NCBI RefSeq assembly: GCF_003952185.1
Contig: NZ_RXFS01000001.1
Location: 620,001-684,000, forward strand
DNA length: 64,000 nt
From: Variovorax sp. 679
GTDB lineage: Bacteria > Pseudomonadota > Gammaproteobacteria > Burkholderiales > Burkholderiaceae_C
Reading direction: 5' to 3'
The position numbers were made by a program, and so were the translations under genes. Shown here piece after piece: positions 49,714-58,885 of this stretch; positions within the stretch are counted from its first letter, which is position 1, and each line of letters opens with the position of its first letter. Below the pieces are notes generated by a model that did not search any database, was not told where the DNA came from, and saw nothing but the letters and a program-made list of their open reading frames with translations.

Positions 49714-50513
49714 TGGCGGAGCAGGCCGCCCGCCAGCGCTCCACCGCCGCACGGGTGGCGCTGGCGGTCTGCGCAGTCCTCGCCTTCGCCGGGTTCTTCG
49801 CGCTCGGCACCTGGCAGGTCGAGCGCAGGGCCTGGAAGCTCGATCTCATCGCACGCGTCGACCAGCGCGTGCATGCCCCGGCGGCCACGCCGCCCGGGCG
49901 AACCGAATGGCCCACGGTCAACGCGGCCAACGACGAATACCGGCATGTCCGCCTTGCCGGCACCTTCCTCCACGACAAAGAGACGCTGGTGCAGGCCAGC
50001 ACCAAGCTCGGCGCCGGCTTCTGGGTGCTGACCCCGCTGCGCAACAGCGCCGACGGCAGCGTGGTGCTCGTCAATCGCGGCTTCGTGCCGCCCGAAGCGC
50101 AGAAGCGCACGGCCCGCACCGCACCCGAGCCCCAGGGCGAAACCACCGTCACCGGCCTGCTGCGACTGACCGAGCCCAAGGGCGGCTTCCTGCGCAAGAA
50201 CGATCCGGCAGGCGACCGCTGGTTCTCGCGCGACGTGCAGGCCATTGCGGCCGCGCGCGGCCTGAACGACGCGGCGCCCTACTTCGTCGATGCCGAGGCC
50301 GCGCAAGCCCCCGCAACCGGCGCCGACACTCCCGCCTGGCCGGCCGGTGGCCTGACGGTCATTGCCTTTCCCAACAGCCACCTCGTCTACGCCCTGACCT
50401 GGTATGGCCTGGCCCTCATGGTGCTGATCGCAGCCTGGTTCGTGCGGCGCAGCGAAAATGCGGCCCATGCCGACGCCAGCCCCGTCACCCAAGATGCCCG
50501 CCGCGACGGCTGA
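49713..50513 (+). CDS. SURF1-family oxidase assembly protein
   Basis: A 266-residue protein with N- and C-terminal membrane helices (about 13-33, VALAVCAVLAFAGFFALGTW; and about 228-246, LVYALTWYGLALMVLIAAWF) flanking a periplasmic domain. The SURF1 hallmarks are GTWQVERRAWKLDLI and VLVNRGFVPPEAQ. SURF1 helps insert haem into the oxidase. Its place directly after cyoD, as part of the operon, ties it to the bo3 enzyme. The stop overlaps the regB start region. Confidence 0.92.
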   Translation: MAEQAARQRSTAARVALAVCAVLAFAGFFALGTWQVERRAWKLDLIARVDQRVHAPAATPPGRTEWPTVNAANDEYRHVRLAGTFLHDKETLVQASTKLGAGFWVLTPLRNSADGSVVLVNRGFVPPEAQKRTARTAPEPQGETTVTGLLRLTEPKGGFLRKNDPAGDRWFSRDVQAIAAARGLNDAAPYFVDAEAAQAPATGADTPAWPAGGLTVIAFPNSHLVYALTWYGLALMVLIAAWFVRRSENAAHADASPVTQDARRDG

Positions 50514-51924
50514 GTCCGCCGCGGTCGCGGGCGAGCTGCACGCCCCGCGCGCCGGTGTCGCGAGCCTGGACAACGCCATCGGCCACCAGAACATGCAGCA
50601 GCTGATACAGCTGCGCTGGTTCGCCGTGGTCGGGCAGGTCGCCACCATCCTGGTGGTGCACTACGGCTTCGAGATCCGGCTGCCGCTGGACCACATGCTG
50701 CAGGTGCTGGCCTGCCTCGCCCTCTTCAACATGGTGAGCCTGCTGCGCTCGCGCAGCCACCGGCGCGTGACAAACGGCGAACTGTTCCTCGCACTGCTGG
50801 TCGACGTGGCCACGCTCACGGCGCAGCTCTACCTGAGCGGCGGCGCGACCAACCCCTTCGTGTTCCTGTTCCTGCTGCAGGTGACGCTGGGCGCGGTGCT
50901 GCTGAAGGCCTGGTCGACCTGGACCATGGTCGTCATCACCAGCATCTGCTTCGCCGGGCTGGCGCTGTTCTCGCGCCCGCTGGCGCTGCCGCTGGACCAT
51001 GACCGGGGCCTGTGGAGCCCCTACATCCAGGGCATGCTGGTGTGCTTCGCACTGAACGCGGCGCTGCTCGTCATCTTCATCACCCGCATCAGCCGCAACC
51101 TGCGCGCGCGCGACGCGCGGCTGGCCGACCTGCGCCAGCGCGCCTCGGAAGAAGAGCACATCGTTCGCATGGGCCTGCTGGCCTCGGGCGCGGCGCACGA
51201 GCTGGGCACTCCGCTGGCCACGCTGGCCGTGATCCTCGGCGACTGGCGCCGGCTGCCGCACTTCAGCTCCGATCCCGAGCTGCTGACCGAAGTTGCCGAG
51301 ATGGAACTGCAGATCCAGCGCTGCAAGAGCATCGTGAGCGGCATCCTGCTGTCGGCCGGCGAGGCGCGCGGCGAATCGTCGGAAGAAACCACCGTCAGCA
51401 CCTTCCTCGACGATCTGGTCGAGGAATGGCGCACCACCCGCCCGGTGGAGGACTTCGAGTACGACAACCGCTTCGGCCGCGACCTGCCCATGGTTTCCGA
51501 CTCTGCCCTCAAGCAGATGATCTGCAACGTGCTCGACAATGCGCTGGAGGCGTCGCCGCACTGGCTGCGCCTCGAGGCGGCGCACGACGCCGACGCACTG
51601 ACGATCACCGTCACCGACGCGGGCCCCGGCTTCCTGCCGGCCATCCTCAAGGAGTTCGGCAAACCCTACCAGTCGAGCAAGGGCCGCGCGGGCGGCGGGC
51701 TGGGGCTGTTCCTGGTGGTGAACGTGGCGCGTACCGTGGGCGGCCGCGTCGCCGCGGCCAACCGGCCGGAGGGCGGCGCCATCGTGAAGATCACGCTGCC
51801 GCTCGCGGCCATCGTGCTCGAGGAAGAAGAGACGGAAGTGGACGACGACGCGGACGACGAGGAAGCCCTCGCCGCCGCCAGCAGGACCATCGGAATGGAA
51901 GGCAATGAGCGAAACAGAAGCTGA
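50458..51924 (+). CDS. regB: RegB/PrrB-type redox sensor histidine kinase
   Basis: A 488-residue membrane kinase. Six helices span about 50-220. The quinone-binding motif GGATNPF lies at residues 128-134. The H box is LASGAAHELGTPLATLAVIL. Cys289 sits in QIQRCKSIVSGIL, at the place of the redox-active Cys of RegB. The ATP domain has NVLDNALEASP, DAGPGFLP and GGGLGLFLVV. It should autophosphorylate when the quinone pool is reduced and pass phosphate to RegA. The C-terminus is an acidic tail. It overlaps the end of SURF1; starts at 50467 or 50494 are possible. Confidence 0.93.
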   Translation: MRPMPTPAPSPKMPAATAESAAVAGELHAPRAGVASLDNAIGHQNMQQLIQLRWFAVVGQVATILVVHYGFEIRLPLDHMLQVLACLALFNMVSLLRSRSHRRVTNGELFLALLVDVATLTAQLYLSGGATNPFVFLFLLQVTLGAVLLKAWSTWTMVVITSICFAGLALFSRPLALPLDHDRGLWSPYIQGMLVCFALNAALLVIFITRISRNLRARDARLADLRQRASEEEHIVRMGLLASGAAHELGTPLATLAVILGDWRRLPHFSSDPELLTEVAEMELQIQRCKSIVSGILLSAGEARGESSEETTVSTFLDDLVEEWRTTRPVEDFEYDNRFGRDLPMVSDSALKQMICNVLDNALEASPHWLRLEAAHDADALTITVTDAGPGFLPAILKEFGKPYQSSKGRAGGGLGLFLVVNVARTVGGRVAAANRPEGGAIVKITLPLAAIVLEEEETEVDDDADDEEALAAASRTIGMEGNERNRS

Positions 51925-52453
51925 GCAGCGCCAGTTGCTGATCGTCGAAGACGACGGCGCCTTCGCGCGCGCGCTCGGCCGCTCGTTCGAGCGCCGCGGC
52001 TATGGCGTGACGCATGCGAGCAACCTCGCTGAAGTGGAAGCCCTGCTGGCCGGCGCCACGCCCGGCTACGCGGTGGTCGACCTCAAGCTCAACGGCGAGG
52101 CATCGGGCCTGGCCTGCGTGCAGATGCTGCACCGGCACAACCCGAAGATGCTGATCGTGGTGCTGACAGGCTTCGCCAGCATCGCCACTGCCGTGGAAGC
52201 CATCAAGCTCGGCGCCTGCCACTACCTGGCCAAGCCCTCGAACACCGACGACATCGAGGCCGCCTTCGGCCGCGCCACCGGCACCACCGAGGTGGAGCTG
52301 ACCAACCGCTCCACCTCCATCAAGACGCTCGAATGGGAGCGCATCCACGAGACGCTGGCCGAGACCGGCTTCAACATCTCGGAGACCGCGCGCAGGCTCG
52401 GCATGCACCGGCGCACGCTGGCGCGCAAGCTGGGCAAGCAGCAGGTCAAGTAG
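51905..52453 (+). CDS. regA: RegA/PrrA-type redox response regulator
   Basis: A 182-residue regulator. The receiver domain has the acidic pair (VEDDGAF), phospho-Asp59 (VVDLKLN), the switch Thr (VLTGFAS) and Lys (LAKPSNT). The Fis-type helix-turn-helix reads FNISETARRLGMHRRTLARK. It overlaps regB by 20 bases. By family knowledge it controls respiratory and other redox genes, here plausibly cyoABCD itself. The output domain ends with LGKQQVK. Confidence 0.95.
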   Translation: MSETEAEQRQLLIVEDDGAFARALGRSFERRGYGVTHASNLAEVEALLAGATPGYAVVDLKLNGEASGLACVQMLHRHNPKMLIVVLTGFASIATAVEAIKLGACHYLAKPSNTDDIEAAFGRATGTTEVELTNRSTSIKTLEWERIHETLAETGFNISETARRLGMHRRTLARKLGKQQVK

Positions 52454-52499
52454 CCAACCGGCTTTCATCAGACAAACCACCCTTGCGCACGGATCGACG

Positions 52500-53201
52500 A
52501 TGACTTCTTCCCTTCCCTCGCAGACACGCACCGCCTCTCAACGCAGCAAAGCCTCCGTCCTCGCGGCGCGCGACCAGACGGCGATGGAAGAGCTCTTCAA
52601 CGCGCTGAGCCATGGCCTGGGCCTTGCGCTGGCCATCGCCTCGCTGCCCATCCTGGTCTACAGCGCGGCCCAGAAGGGCCAGGCCGCGGGCGTGGTCGGC
52701 GCCAGCCTGTTCGCGGGCACGGCCATCGTGCTGTACCTGATCTCCACGCTGTACCACGCGCTGCCCATCGGCCGTGCCAAGGCCTGGTTCAACCGGCTGG
52801 ACCATGCAGCCATCTACCTCTTCATCGCGGGCAGCTACATGCCCTTCGTGTTCGGCGTGCTGCGCGGCCCGCTGGGCTGGACGCTGTTCGGCGCCATCAG
52901 CGCGGCGGCGGCGCTGGGCGTGAGCGCCAAGCTGTTCAACCGGCTGCAGCATCCGCTGTGGTCGACCGGGCTCTACGTGGCGATGGGCTGGATGGCGCTG
53001 ATGGCGGCCGTGCCGCTGTACGAGCGCATGTCGGCGGCGGGCCTGGGTTGGCTGGTTGCCGGCGGGCTGTTCTACACGGCCGGCGCGGTGGTGTTCCTGT
53101 TCGACAACAAGGTGCGCTTCGCCCATTCGGTGTGGCACCTGTTCGTGCTCGCTGGCAGCACCTGCCACTTCTTCGCCGTGCTCTGGCACGCACATGGGTA
53201 A
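52500..53201 (+). CDS. Haemolysin III/TrhA-family membrane protein
   Basis: A 233-residue PAQR-like inner-membrane protein with seven helices. Family hallmarks: EELFNALSHGLGLALAIASL, LYLISTLYHALPIGRAKAWF, LDHAAIYLFIAGSYMPFVF, and C-terminal HSVWHLFVLAGSTCHFFAVL with the metal-type His. Its role in bacteria is not established; some members affect membrane fluidity. It ends just before a repeat element. Confidence 0.9.
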   Translation: MTSSLPSQTRTASQRSKASVLAARDQTAMEELFNALSHGLGLALAIASLPILVYSAAQKGQAAGVVGASLFAGTAIVLYLISTLYHALPIGRAKAWFNRLDHAAIYLFIAGSYMPFVFGVLRGPLGWTLFGAISAAAALGVSAKLFNRLQHPLWSTGLYVAMGWMALMAAVPLYERMSAAGLGWLVAGGLFYTAGAVVFLFDNKVRFAHSVWHLFVLAGSTCHFFAVLWHAHG

Positions 53202-53213
53202 CTCCCCCAGGCT

Positions 53214-53300
53214 TCGCGCACTTCGTGTCGCTTCGCCAACCCCCTCACCGGCGGCAGCACCGGCGGCCCGGCAAAGCCGGTTCCGCGGCGCTCCGCGAAA
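53214..53300 (+). repeat. Interspersed GC-rich repeat, copy B
   Basis: Begins CCCCCAGGCTTCGCGCACTT and ends near TTCCGCGGCGCTCCGCG. Both ends match copy A at 10504-10602 in the opposite orientation. It fills the space between the haemolysin III gene and slyX and can form hairpins. Confidence 0.8.
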
Positions 53301-53309
53301 AATCTCCGA

Positions 53310-53537
53310 TCAATAGTGCGGAGGAAGTTCGTCGCGTGGGTTGCGTGCGGCGCCATCCTGACCTGAGCTCTGCATCTGCTCCTTCAGCTGCGTGACCTGC
53401 AAGATCAGCCTGTCGATCTGCTGCTGCTGGCGGTAGATCGTCATGTTCAGCTGGTCTAGCAGGTCTTCGGCGTAGCTCGACTTGATCTCGAGCTCGGTCA
53501 CGCGTTCGGCAATGAGGTCGTGGGACGGGTTTTCCAT
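53310..53537 (-). CDS. slyX: SlyX-family small coiled-coil protein
   Basis: A 75-residue protein with a heptad-rich helix (ERVTELEIKSSYAEDLLDQL, RQQQQIDRLILQVTQLKEQM) and a C-terminal PPHY typical of SlyX. The function of SlyX is unknown. Start ATG 53537; it is 46 bp downstream of the SDR reading frame on the same strand. Confidence 0.93.
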   Translation of the reverse strand: MENPSHDLIAERVTELEIKSSYAEDLLDQLNMTIYRQQQQIDRLILQVTQLKEQMQSSGQDGAARNPRDELPPHY

Positions 53538-53583
53538 GCCGCTATTGGACAGGAAGACCGCCCCACCCTTTGTGACGCCCGGC

Positions 53584-54480
53584 TTAGCGCCGCACCTTCG
53601 CCTCGAGCAGGTCGCCCATGCCGATGCGCTTCGCGAACTCGATGCGCACGCGTTCCGACACTTCGAACACCTCCGCCGCGCCGTCGCCCACGAAGTCGAT
53701 CAGCGAACGCATAGGCCGCGTACCGGCGGGCAGGCCCACGATGCGCACGATCTCGTCGGCCACGGCCTACGGGTCGGCGTTGTCGGGCGTCAGCGCGGAG
53801 AGGCGTGCGCCGATCTGGTCCATCAGGCCGTCGTAGCGGGCGTATGCCGCCGCCGTGGTTGCATCGGCCGGCTTGCCCGCACTCGGGAAGTGGTCGGTGC
53901 CTCGGGTGAAGGCACCGGGCACGACGATGGAAGTCTCGACGCCGAAGCGCGCGATCTCGTAGGCCAGCGTGACGGCCAGCGAATCCATCGCCGCCTTGGC
54001 CGCGCCGTAGGGACCCATGAAAGGCGGAAAGCCGCCCTTGGTGGTGGTGCTGCTGATCCACAGCATCAGGCCCGACTCCTGCCTGCGCAGATGCGGCAGC
54101 ACCGCGCGGTTCACGCGCTGCGCACCGAGCACGTTGGTGTCGAACACCTTCACGATCTCCTCGGGCGTGAAGGCTTCGGTCGGGCCGACCACCAGGTGGC
54201 CGGCGTTCTGCATCACCACGTCGATGTGGCCCTGCTCCCGCACGATGGTCGCGGCGGCCGCATCGGCCGATTCCTGCGAGAGCACGTCGAGTTCGAGCGG
54301 ATGCAGCTGGATGTTCTTGGCCGCGGCGAGCGCGCGCAGTTCGGCGGCACGGCCGGCATTGCGACCCGCGATGTCGCGCATCGACGCGTAGACGACGTGC
54401 CCGGCCTCGGCCAGCGATTGCGCACTGAGCCTGCCGATGCCGGTGCCCGCACCGGTGACGAGGACGATCTGCTTTTGCAT
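53584..54480 (-). pseudogene. Short-chain dehydrogenase with an in-frame premature stop
   Basis: The frame from ATG 54480 encodes an SDR: dinucleotide motif VLVTGAGTGIG, active-site Tyr-Lys in GPYGAAKAAMDSL and a GAFTRGTDHFP loop. After residue 237 (SALTPDNADP) comes a TAG at 53767-53769. The same frame then resumes as coding-like sequence for 60 more codons (AVADEIVRIVGLPAGTRPMR, VRIEFAKRIGMGDLLEAKVR) to a TAA at 53584. The extra part matches the usual SDR C-terminus, which normally follows an NPQ-VAD junction, so TAG probably replaced CAG or GAG. It is a recent nonsense mutation, or a sequencing error. It lies 47 bp downstream of a second SDR. Confidence 0.78.
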
Positions 54481-54527
54481 GAGTGATTTCTCCGTCTGAT
54501 TCGTTTCGGATGGACGCTCGCCGCCCG

Positions 54528-55271
54528 TCAGGCCAGGCCACCGTTGGCGCGCAGGATCTGGCCGTTGACCCAGCCCGCATCGGGGCCGGCGAGGAACGAG
54601 ACCACCGAGGCGATGTCCTCGGGCTGGCCCAGGCGCTGCAGCGGCGGCGCCTTCGCGAAGCTCTGGATCTGCTCCTCGGTCTTGCCGTCGAGGAAGAGCG
54701 CCGTGGCAATCGGCCCCGGCGCCACGGCGTTCACCGTGATGTTGCGGCCCCGCAGTTCCTTGGCGAACACCTGCGTGAAGGCTTCCACCGCCGCCTTGGT
54801 GGCGTTGTAGACCGCATAGCCCGGCAGGTTCAGCGCGAGCACCGTGCTCGAGAAGTTGACGATGCGCCCACCCTCGTTGAGGCGCCCGGCGGCCTCGCGC
54901 AGCGTGTTGAAGGTGCCGCGCACGTTGATGTCGAAGGTCTGGTCGTAGAGCGCGTCGGTGTGCTCGGCCAGCGGCTGGGTCTTGAGCACGCCCGCGTTGT
55001 TGACCAGCACGTCGACCTTGCCGAACTGCGCCTCGACGGCGTCGAACATGGCGCGCACCTCTTGGGCGCTGGCCACGTCGGCCTTGACGGCCATGGCCTT
55101 GCCGCCCGCAGCCTGCAGTTCGGCCACGAGGGCCTCGGCCTGCGCCGGGCTCGACGCGTAGTTGACGGTGACCGCGAAGCCGTCCTTGGCGAGGCGCTGC
55201 GCGACGGCGGCGCCGATGCCGCGCGAGGCGCCGGTGACGATGGCGACCTTGGATTGGGATGAGTGGGTCAT
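54528..55271 (-). CDS. 3-oxoacyl-ACP-reductase-like SDR oxidoreductase
   Basis: A 247-residue classical SDR. The N-terminal dinucleotide motif is AIVTGASRGIGAAVAQRLAK, NNAGVLKT follows, and the catalytic Ser-Tyr-Lys are seen in NFSSTVLALNLPGYAVYNAT then K. The C-terminal block is VVSFLAGPDAGWVNGQILRA. It uses NAD(P)H; the substrate is unknown. It is divergent from a LysR gene, 125 bp away, which probably controls it and the downstream SDR. Confidence 0.93.
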   Translation of the reverse strand: MTHSSQSKVAIVTGASRGIGAAVAQRLAKDGFAVTVNYASSPAQAEALVAELQAAGGKAMAVKADVASAQEVRAMFDAVEAQFGKVDVLVNNAGVLKTQPLAEHTDALYDQTFDINVRGTFNTLREAAGRLNEGGRIVNFSSTVLALNLPGYAVYNATKAAVEAFTQVFAKELRGRNITVNAVAPGPIATALFLDGKTEEQIQSFAKAPPLQRLGQPEDIASVVSFLAGPDAGWVNGQILRANGGLA

Positions 55272-55396
55272 GGCTGTTCCTTCACAGTGGTGGTTGGTTG
55301 GTGAAGCGAATCTTCGATCGTTCCATTCAAAAGATAATCAACCGCCATTTGCCATTACCATTCCATTTACTTCAACAATAAAACCCGGCGACGCCA

Positions 55397-56293
55397 ATGG
55401 ACCGCTTCCAGGAAATGCAGGCCTTCGTGCGCATCGCCGAGCGCCAGAGCTTCACGCAGGCCTCCGAAGACCTGCAGATTCCCCGCGCGACCGTCACCAA
55501 CCTGATCAAGCGCGTCGAACAGCGCATCGGCACCCGGCTGCTGGAGCGCACCACCCGCACCGTACGCCTCACGCAGGACGGCGAGGCCTACTACCGCCGC
55601 TGCGTACGGCTGCTGGCCGACGTGGAGGAGGCCGAGGGCCTGTTCCGCGACGCGGCGCCCAAGGGCCTGCTGCGCGTGAACCTGCAGGGCACGCTGGCGC
55701 GGCATTTCGTGGTGCCGGCGCTGCCGGGCTTCCTGGCCCGCTACCCCGAGCTGGAGCTGCACATCGGCGAGGACGACCGCCTCGTCGACCTGGTGCGCGA
55801 AGGCGTCGACTGCGTGCTGCGCGCGGGCACGCTGCAGGATTCATCGATGGTCGGGCGGCGCGTGGCGCTGCTGCCGCAGGTCACGGTCGCGAGCCCGGCC
55901 TACCTGGCGGCGCACGGCGAGCCCCGCAGCCCGGAGGAATTGGCATCGCACCGCGCCATCCACTACATCTCCAGCGCCACGGGCAAGGCGGTGCCGCTCG
56001 AATTCACCGTCGATGGGCGGGTGACGAGCGTGCAGCTCGGCGGCATCGTCTCGGTGACCGGCGCCGACCTGTACACCGGCTCGGCCGTCGCCGGCCTGGG
56101 GCTGGTGCAGGTGCCGCGCTACCGCGTGGCCGCAGAGCTGGCGGACGGTCGGCTGAAGGTGCTGCTGCCCGGCTTCGCGCCGCCGCCGATGCCGGTCTCG
56201 GTGCTCTATGCGCAGAACCGGCAGCTGTCGTCGCGCGTGCGCGTGTTCACGCAGTGGCTGCGCGACATCTTCGAGGCGGCCGAAGCAGCCTGA
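55397..56293 (+). CDS. LysR-family transcriptional regulator
   Basis: A 298-residue regulator. The N-terminal HTH reads MQAFVRIAERQSFTQASEDL then IKRVEQRIGTRLLERTTRTV. The effector-binding domain runs from about 90. It is divergent from the two SDR genes; the intergenic region is AT rich and could hold T-N11-A LysR boxes. Effector unknown. It converges on an MFS exporter gene with a one-base gap. Confidence 0.94.
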   Translation: MDRFQEMQAFVRIAERQSFTQASEDLQIPRATVTNLIKRVEQRIGTRLLERTTRTVRLTQDGEAYYRRCVRLLADVEEAEGLFRDAAPKGLLRVNLQGTLARHFVVPALPGFLARYPELELHIGEDDRLVDLVREGVDCVLRAGTLQDSSMVGRRVALLPQVTVASPAYLAAHGEPRSPEELASHRAIHYISSATGKAVPLEFTVDGRVTSVQLGGIVSVTGADLYTGSAVAGLGLVQVPRYRVAAELADGRLKVLLPGFAPPPMPVSVLYAQNRQLSSRVRVFTQWLRDIFEAAEAA

Positions 56294-56294
56294 A

Positions 56295-57803
56295 TCAACA
56301 GGCCGTCGACTCCAGCGCCACGGTGCCGGCCTCGGCGTGCGTCTCGCCGCGCAGGAAAGCGAACACGACGATTGCCGTGAGCACCGTCACGCCGGCCAGC
56401 ACGTACAGCAGCGTGCCGAACGCCGCGCCATAGGCATGCAGCAGCCCCGCGCGGTCCATGCCGGGCAGCAGGGCCAGCGCTTGCGAGAGGTTTCCGGTGG
56501 TCACGCGTTGCGCCGCTTGCGACGCGGCAGCGACATTGCCCAGCTGCGCCGTTACCAACGCAGTCAGCCCGGCGCCGACCAGCGCCAGCGCAATGCCCTC
56601 CCCCGCCACCCGCACCGTGTTGAAGATGCCCGATGCCATGCCCGCGCGCTCGCGCGGCACCACGCTCACGGCCAGCCCGTCCATCAGGCCCCAAGGCAGC
56701 CCGATGCCGGCGCCGATCAGCAGCAGCGGCCACACCATCCCGGCGAGCGGCGTGCCCGGCGCACAGCGGCTGAGCCAGAACAGCCCGACAGCACACACCA
56801 GCAGCCCCACGGCCGAGATCGCGCCCGCCGAGAACCGGTGCGCCAGCGACGCCGCCAGCGTCGGCACGACGAGGATCGGCCCCGAGAGCGCGAACATGAA
56901 AGCCCCCGCCTCGATCGCGCTGCGCCCTTCCAGTCCGATGAAGCGGATCGGCAGCAGCACCAGCAGCACGACAAATCCGTAGGCCGGCGCGGCGGCCAGC
57001 AACTGCACGCCCACGAAGCGCGGGAAGCGGAACAGCGTCAGATCGAGCATCGGGTTCGCCACGCGCCGCTCGATGGCGACGAAGGCTGCACCCATCGCCG
57101 CCGCGCCTGCCAACGCGCCGAGCACCCACGGGCTGCCCCAGCCGCTGTCGGGCGCCTGCAGCACGCCCAGCGTCAGCAGGCTCAATGCGGCAGTGAAGGT
57201 GACGGTGCCCGGCATGTCGAGCCCCATGGCGTCCGGATTGCGCGACTCGACCATGCTCGGCGCAGCGATGCACAACGCAAGAAGGCTGACTGCGCCGGGG
57301 CTCAGCATCACCGACTGCCAGCCGAAGCTCTCCGCGAGCCAGCCCGAGAGGATGGAGCCGCACGACAGCCCCACGCCGAACGAAGTGCCGATCAGACTGA
57401 AGGCCCGTGTGCGCGCCGCGCCGTCGAACATCTGCGCCAGCGCCGCCGTGCCCGCAGCGAAGGCCGCGGCCGAGCCCAGCCCCTGCAGCGCGCGCGCCAC
57501 GTCGAAGGCCACGATGCCCGGCGCCAGGGTCAGCAGAGAAGCGCTCAGCGCCACCACCGCGAGCCCCAGCAGGAACACACGCTTGCGGCCATAGGCATCG
57601 GCCAGTGCCCCGGCCGCCATCAGCGTGGCGCCGAAGCTCAGCATGAAGGCGTTGGTCACCCAGTTGAGCTGCACCGGACTGCCGCCCAGCGCGTCGCGGA
57701 TCGCCGGTAACACCACCGCCGGGCCGGTGAAGCTCAGCGGCATGCCCAGCGCCGCCAGGCAGACGGCGGCCAGAAGCCAGTTTCTGGAGGAAGACGGGGA
57801 CAT
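56295..57803 (-). CDS. MFS drug-exporter-like transporter (DHA2 type)
   Basis: A 502-residue protein with about 14 membrane helices: AVCLAALGMPLSFTGPAVVL, motif A as ADAYGRKRVFLLGLAVVALS, and motif C-like GTSFGVGLSCGSILSGWLAE. DHA2 members pump drugs, dyes or bile salts by proton antiport. It is divergent from the LysR gene at 57917 across about 110 bp, so that regulator may control it. Substrate unknown. Confidence 0.9.
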   Translation of the reverse strand: MSPSSSRNWLLAAVCLAALGMPLSFTGPAVVLPAIRDALGGSPVQLNWVTNAFMLSFGATLMAAGALADAYGRKRVFLLGLAVVALSASLLTLAPGIVAFDVARALQGLGSAAAFAAGTAALAQMFDGAARTRAFSLIGTSFGVGLSCGSILSGWLAESFGWQSVMLSPGAVSLLALCIAAPSMVESRNPDAMGLDMPGTVTFTAALSLLTLGVLQAPDSGWGSPWVLGALAGAAAMGAAFVAIERRVANPMLDLTLFRFPRFVGVQLLAAAPAYGFVVLLVLLPIRFIGLEGRSAIEAGAFMFALSGPILVVPTLAASLAHRFSAGAISAVGLLVCAVGLFWLSRCAPGTPLAGMVWPLLLIGAGIGLPWGLMDGLAVSVVPRERAGMASGIFNTVRVAGEGIALALVGAGLTALVTAQLGNVAAASQAAQRVTTGNLSQALALLPGMDRAGLLHAYGAAFGTLLYVLAGVTVLTAIVVFAFLRGETHAEAGTVALESTAC

Positions 57804-57916
57804 CGGGAGCGTGCTTTCGCGGAAGGTGGAAAAGGAAGGCCCGAAGATAGAAAGGAATCAATGCGATGAGAATTGCCCCATTGCTCCTCACACTCCCAAC
57901 CAAAGGTTGCCAATCC

Positions 57917-58810
57917 ATGGACAGCTTCAGCGGACTCGAATCCTTCGTGCGGGCGGCCGACCAACTGAGCTTTGCCAAGGCGGGACGGCAACTGGGCATC
58001 TCGGCCTCGGCCGTCGGCAAGAACGTCGCGCGGCTCGAACAGCAGCTCGGCGTGCGGCTCTTCAACCGCACCACCCGCCACACGCGGCTGACGCAGGAAG
58101 GCGCGCTCTTCCACGAGCGCTGCCGCCGCATCCTCGACGAGCTGGACGACGCGCGGGCCATGATGCAGGACGCCGTTGCCGCCCCACGCGGCCGCCTGCG
58201 CGTGAGCCTGCCGACCATCGGCTACCGTTTTTTGCTGCCGATCCTGCCGGCCTTCAGGGAGCGCTACCCCGAGATCGAGCTCGACCTCGACTTCAACGAC
58301 CGGCTGGTCGACGTGATCGCCGAGGGCGTCGACGTGGCGATCCGCAGCGGCGAACTGGTCGACTCGCAACTGGTGGCGCGCCGGCTCGGCCCGTTCCGCT
58401 TCGTGTTGGTGGCCTCTCCGGCCTATCTGGAGCGTCACGGCGTGCCACAGACCCCGGCCGACCTCGCGCGACACGCCTGCCTGCGCTACAAGTTCGTCAC
58501 CGGTGGCCGCATCGAGGACTGGGATCTGCCCGGCCTGCCCACCCAACTGCCGCCCGGCCTGCTGTGCAACAACATGGAAGCCATGCTGGGCGCGGCAGTG
58601 GCCGGCCTCGGCGTGGCCTACATGCCCGACTTCCTCGCGCGCGATTCGCTGTGCCGCGGCGAGTTGCAGCGCGTGCTGGCCACGCACCTCGTGCGACAGG
58701 GCCAGTTCTCGGCGCTGTGGCCGTCGAGCCGACAGCTGTCGCCGAAGGTGCGGGCGTTCGTGGACTTCGCGGGGGAGCACATGTTCAAAGAGGAGGACAT
58801 GTCGCCCTAG
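57917..58810 (+). CDS. LysR-family transcriptional regulator
   Basis: A 297-residue regulator from ATG 57917. An ATG at 57866 would add 17 residues without family sequence. The N-terminal HTH reads SFVRAADQLSFAKAGRQLGI then VARLEQQLGVRLFNRTTRHT. The effector domain contains IRSGELVDSQLVARRLGPFR. Proteins of this group act on exporters and oxidoreductases; it is divergent from the MFS gene. Confidence 0.93.
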   Translation: MDSFSGLESFVRAADQLSFAKAGRQLGISASAVGKNVARLEQQLGVRLFNRTTRHTRLTQEGALFHERCRRILDELDDARAMMQDAVAAPRGRLRVSLPTIGYRFLLPILPAFRERYPEIELDLDFNDRLVDVIAEGVDVAIRSGELVDSQLVARRLGPFRFVLVASPAYLERHGVPQTPADLARHACLRYKFVTGGRIEDWDLPGLPTQLPPGLLCNNMEAMLGAAVAGLGVAYMPDFLARDSLCRGELQRVLATHLVRQGQFSALWPSSRQLSPKVRAFVDFAGEHMFKEEDMSP

Positions 58811-58885
58811 CCTTGCCTCCGGTCGGCTCGGACCGAGTTCAGACCACAATGAATTCGAGCGATCACAACCTCAGGGAGGAGCGCC

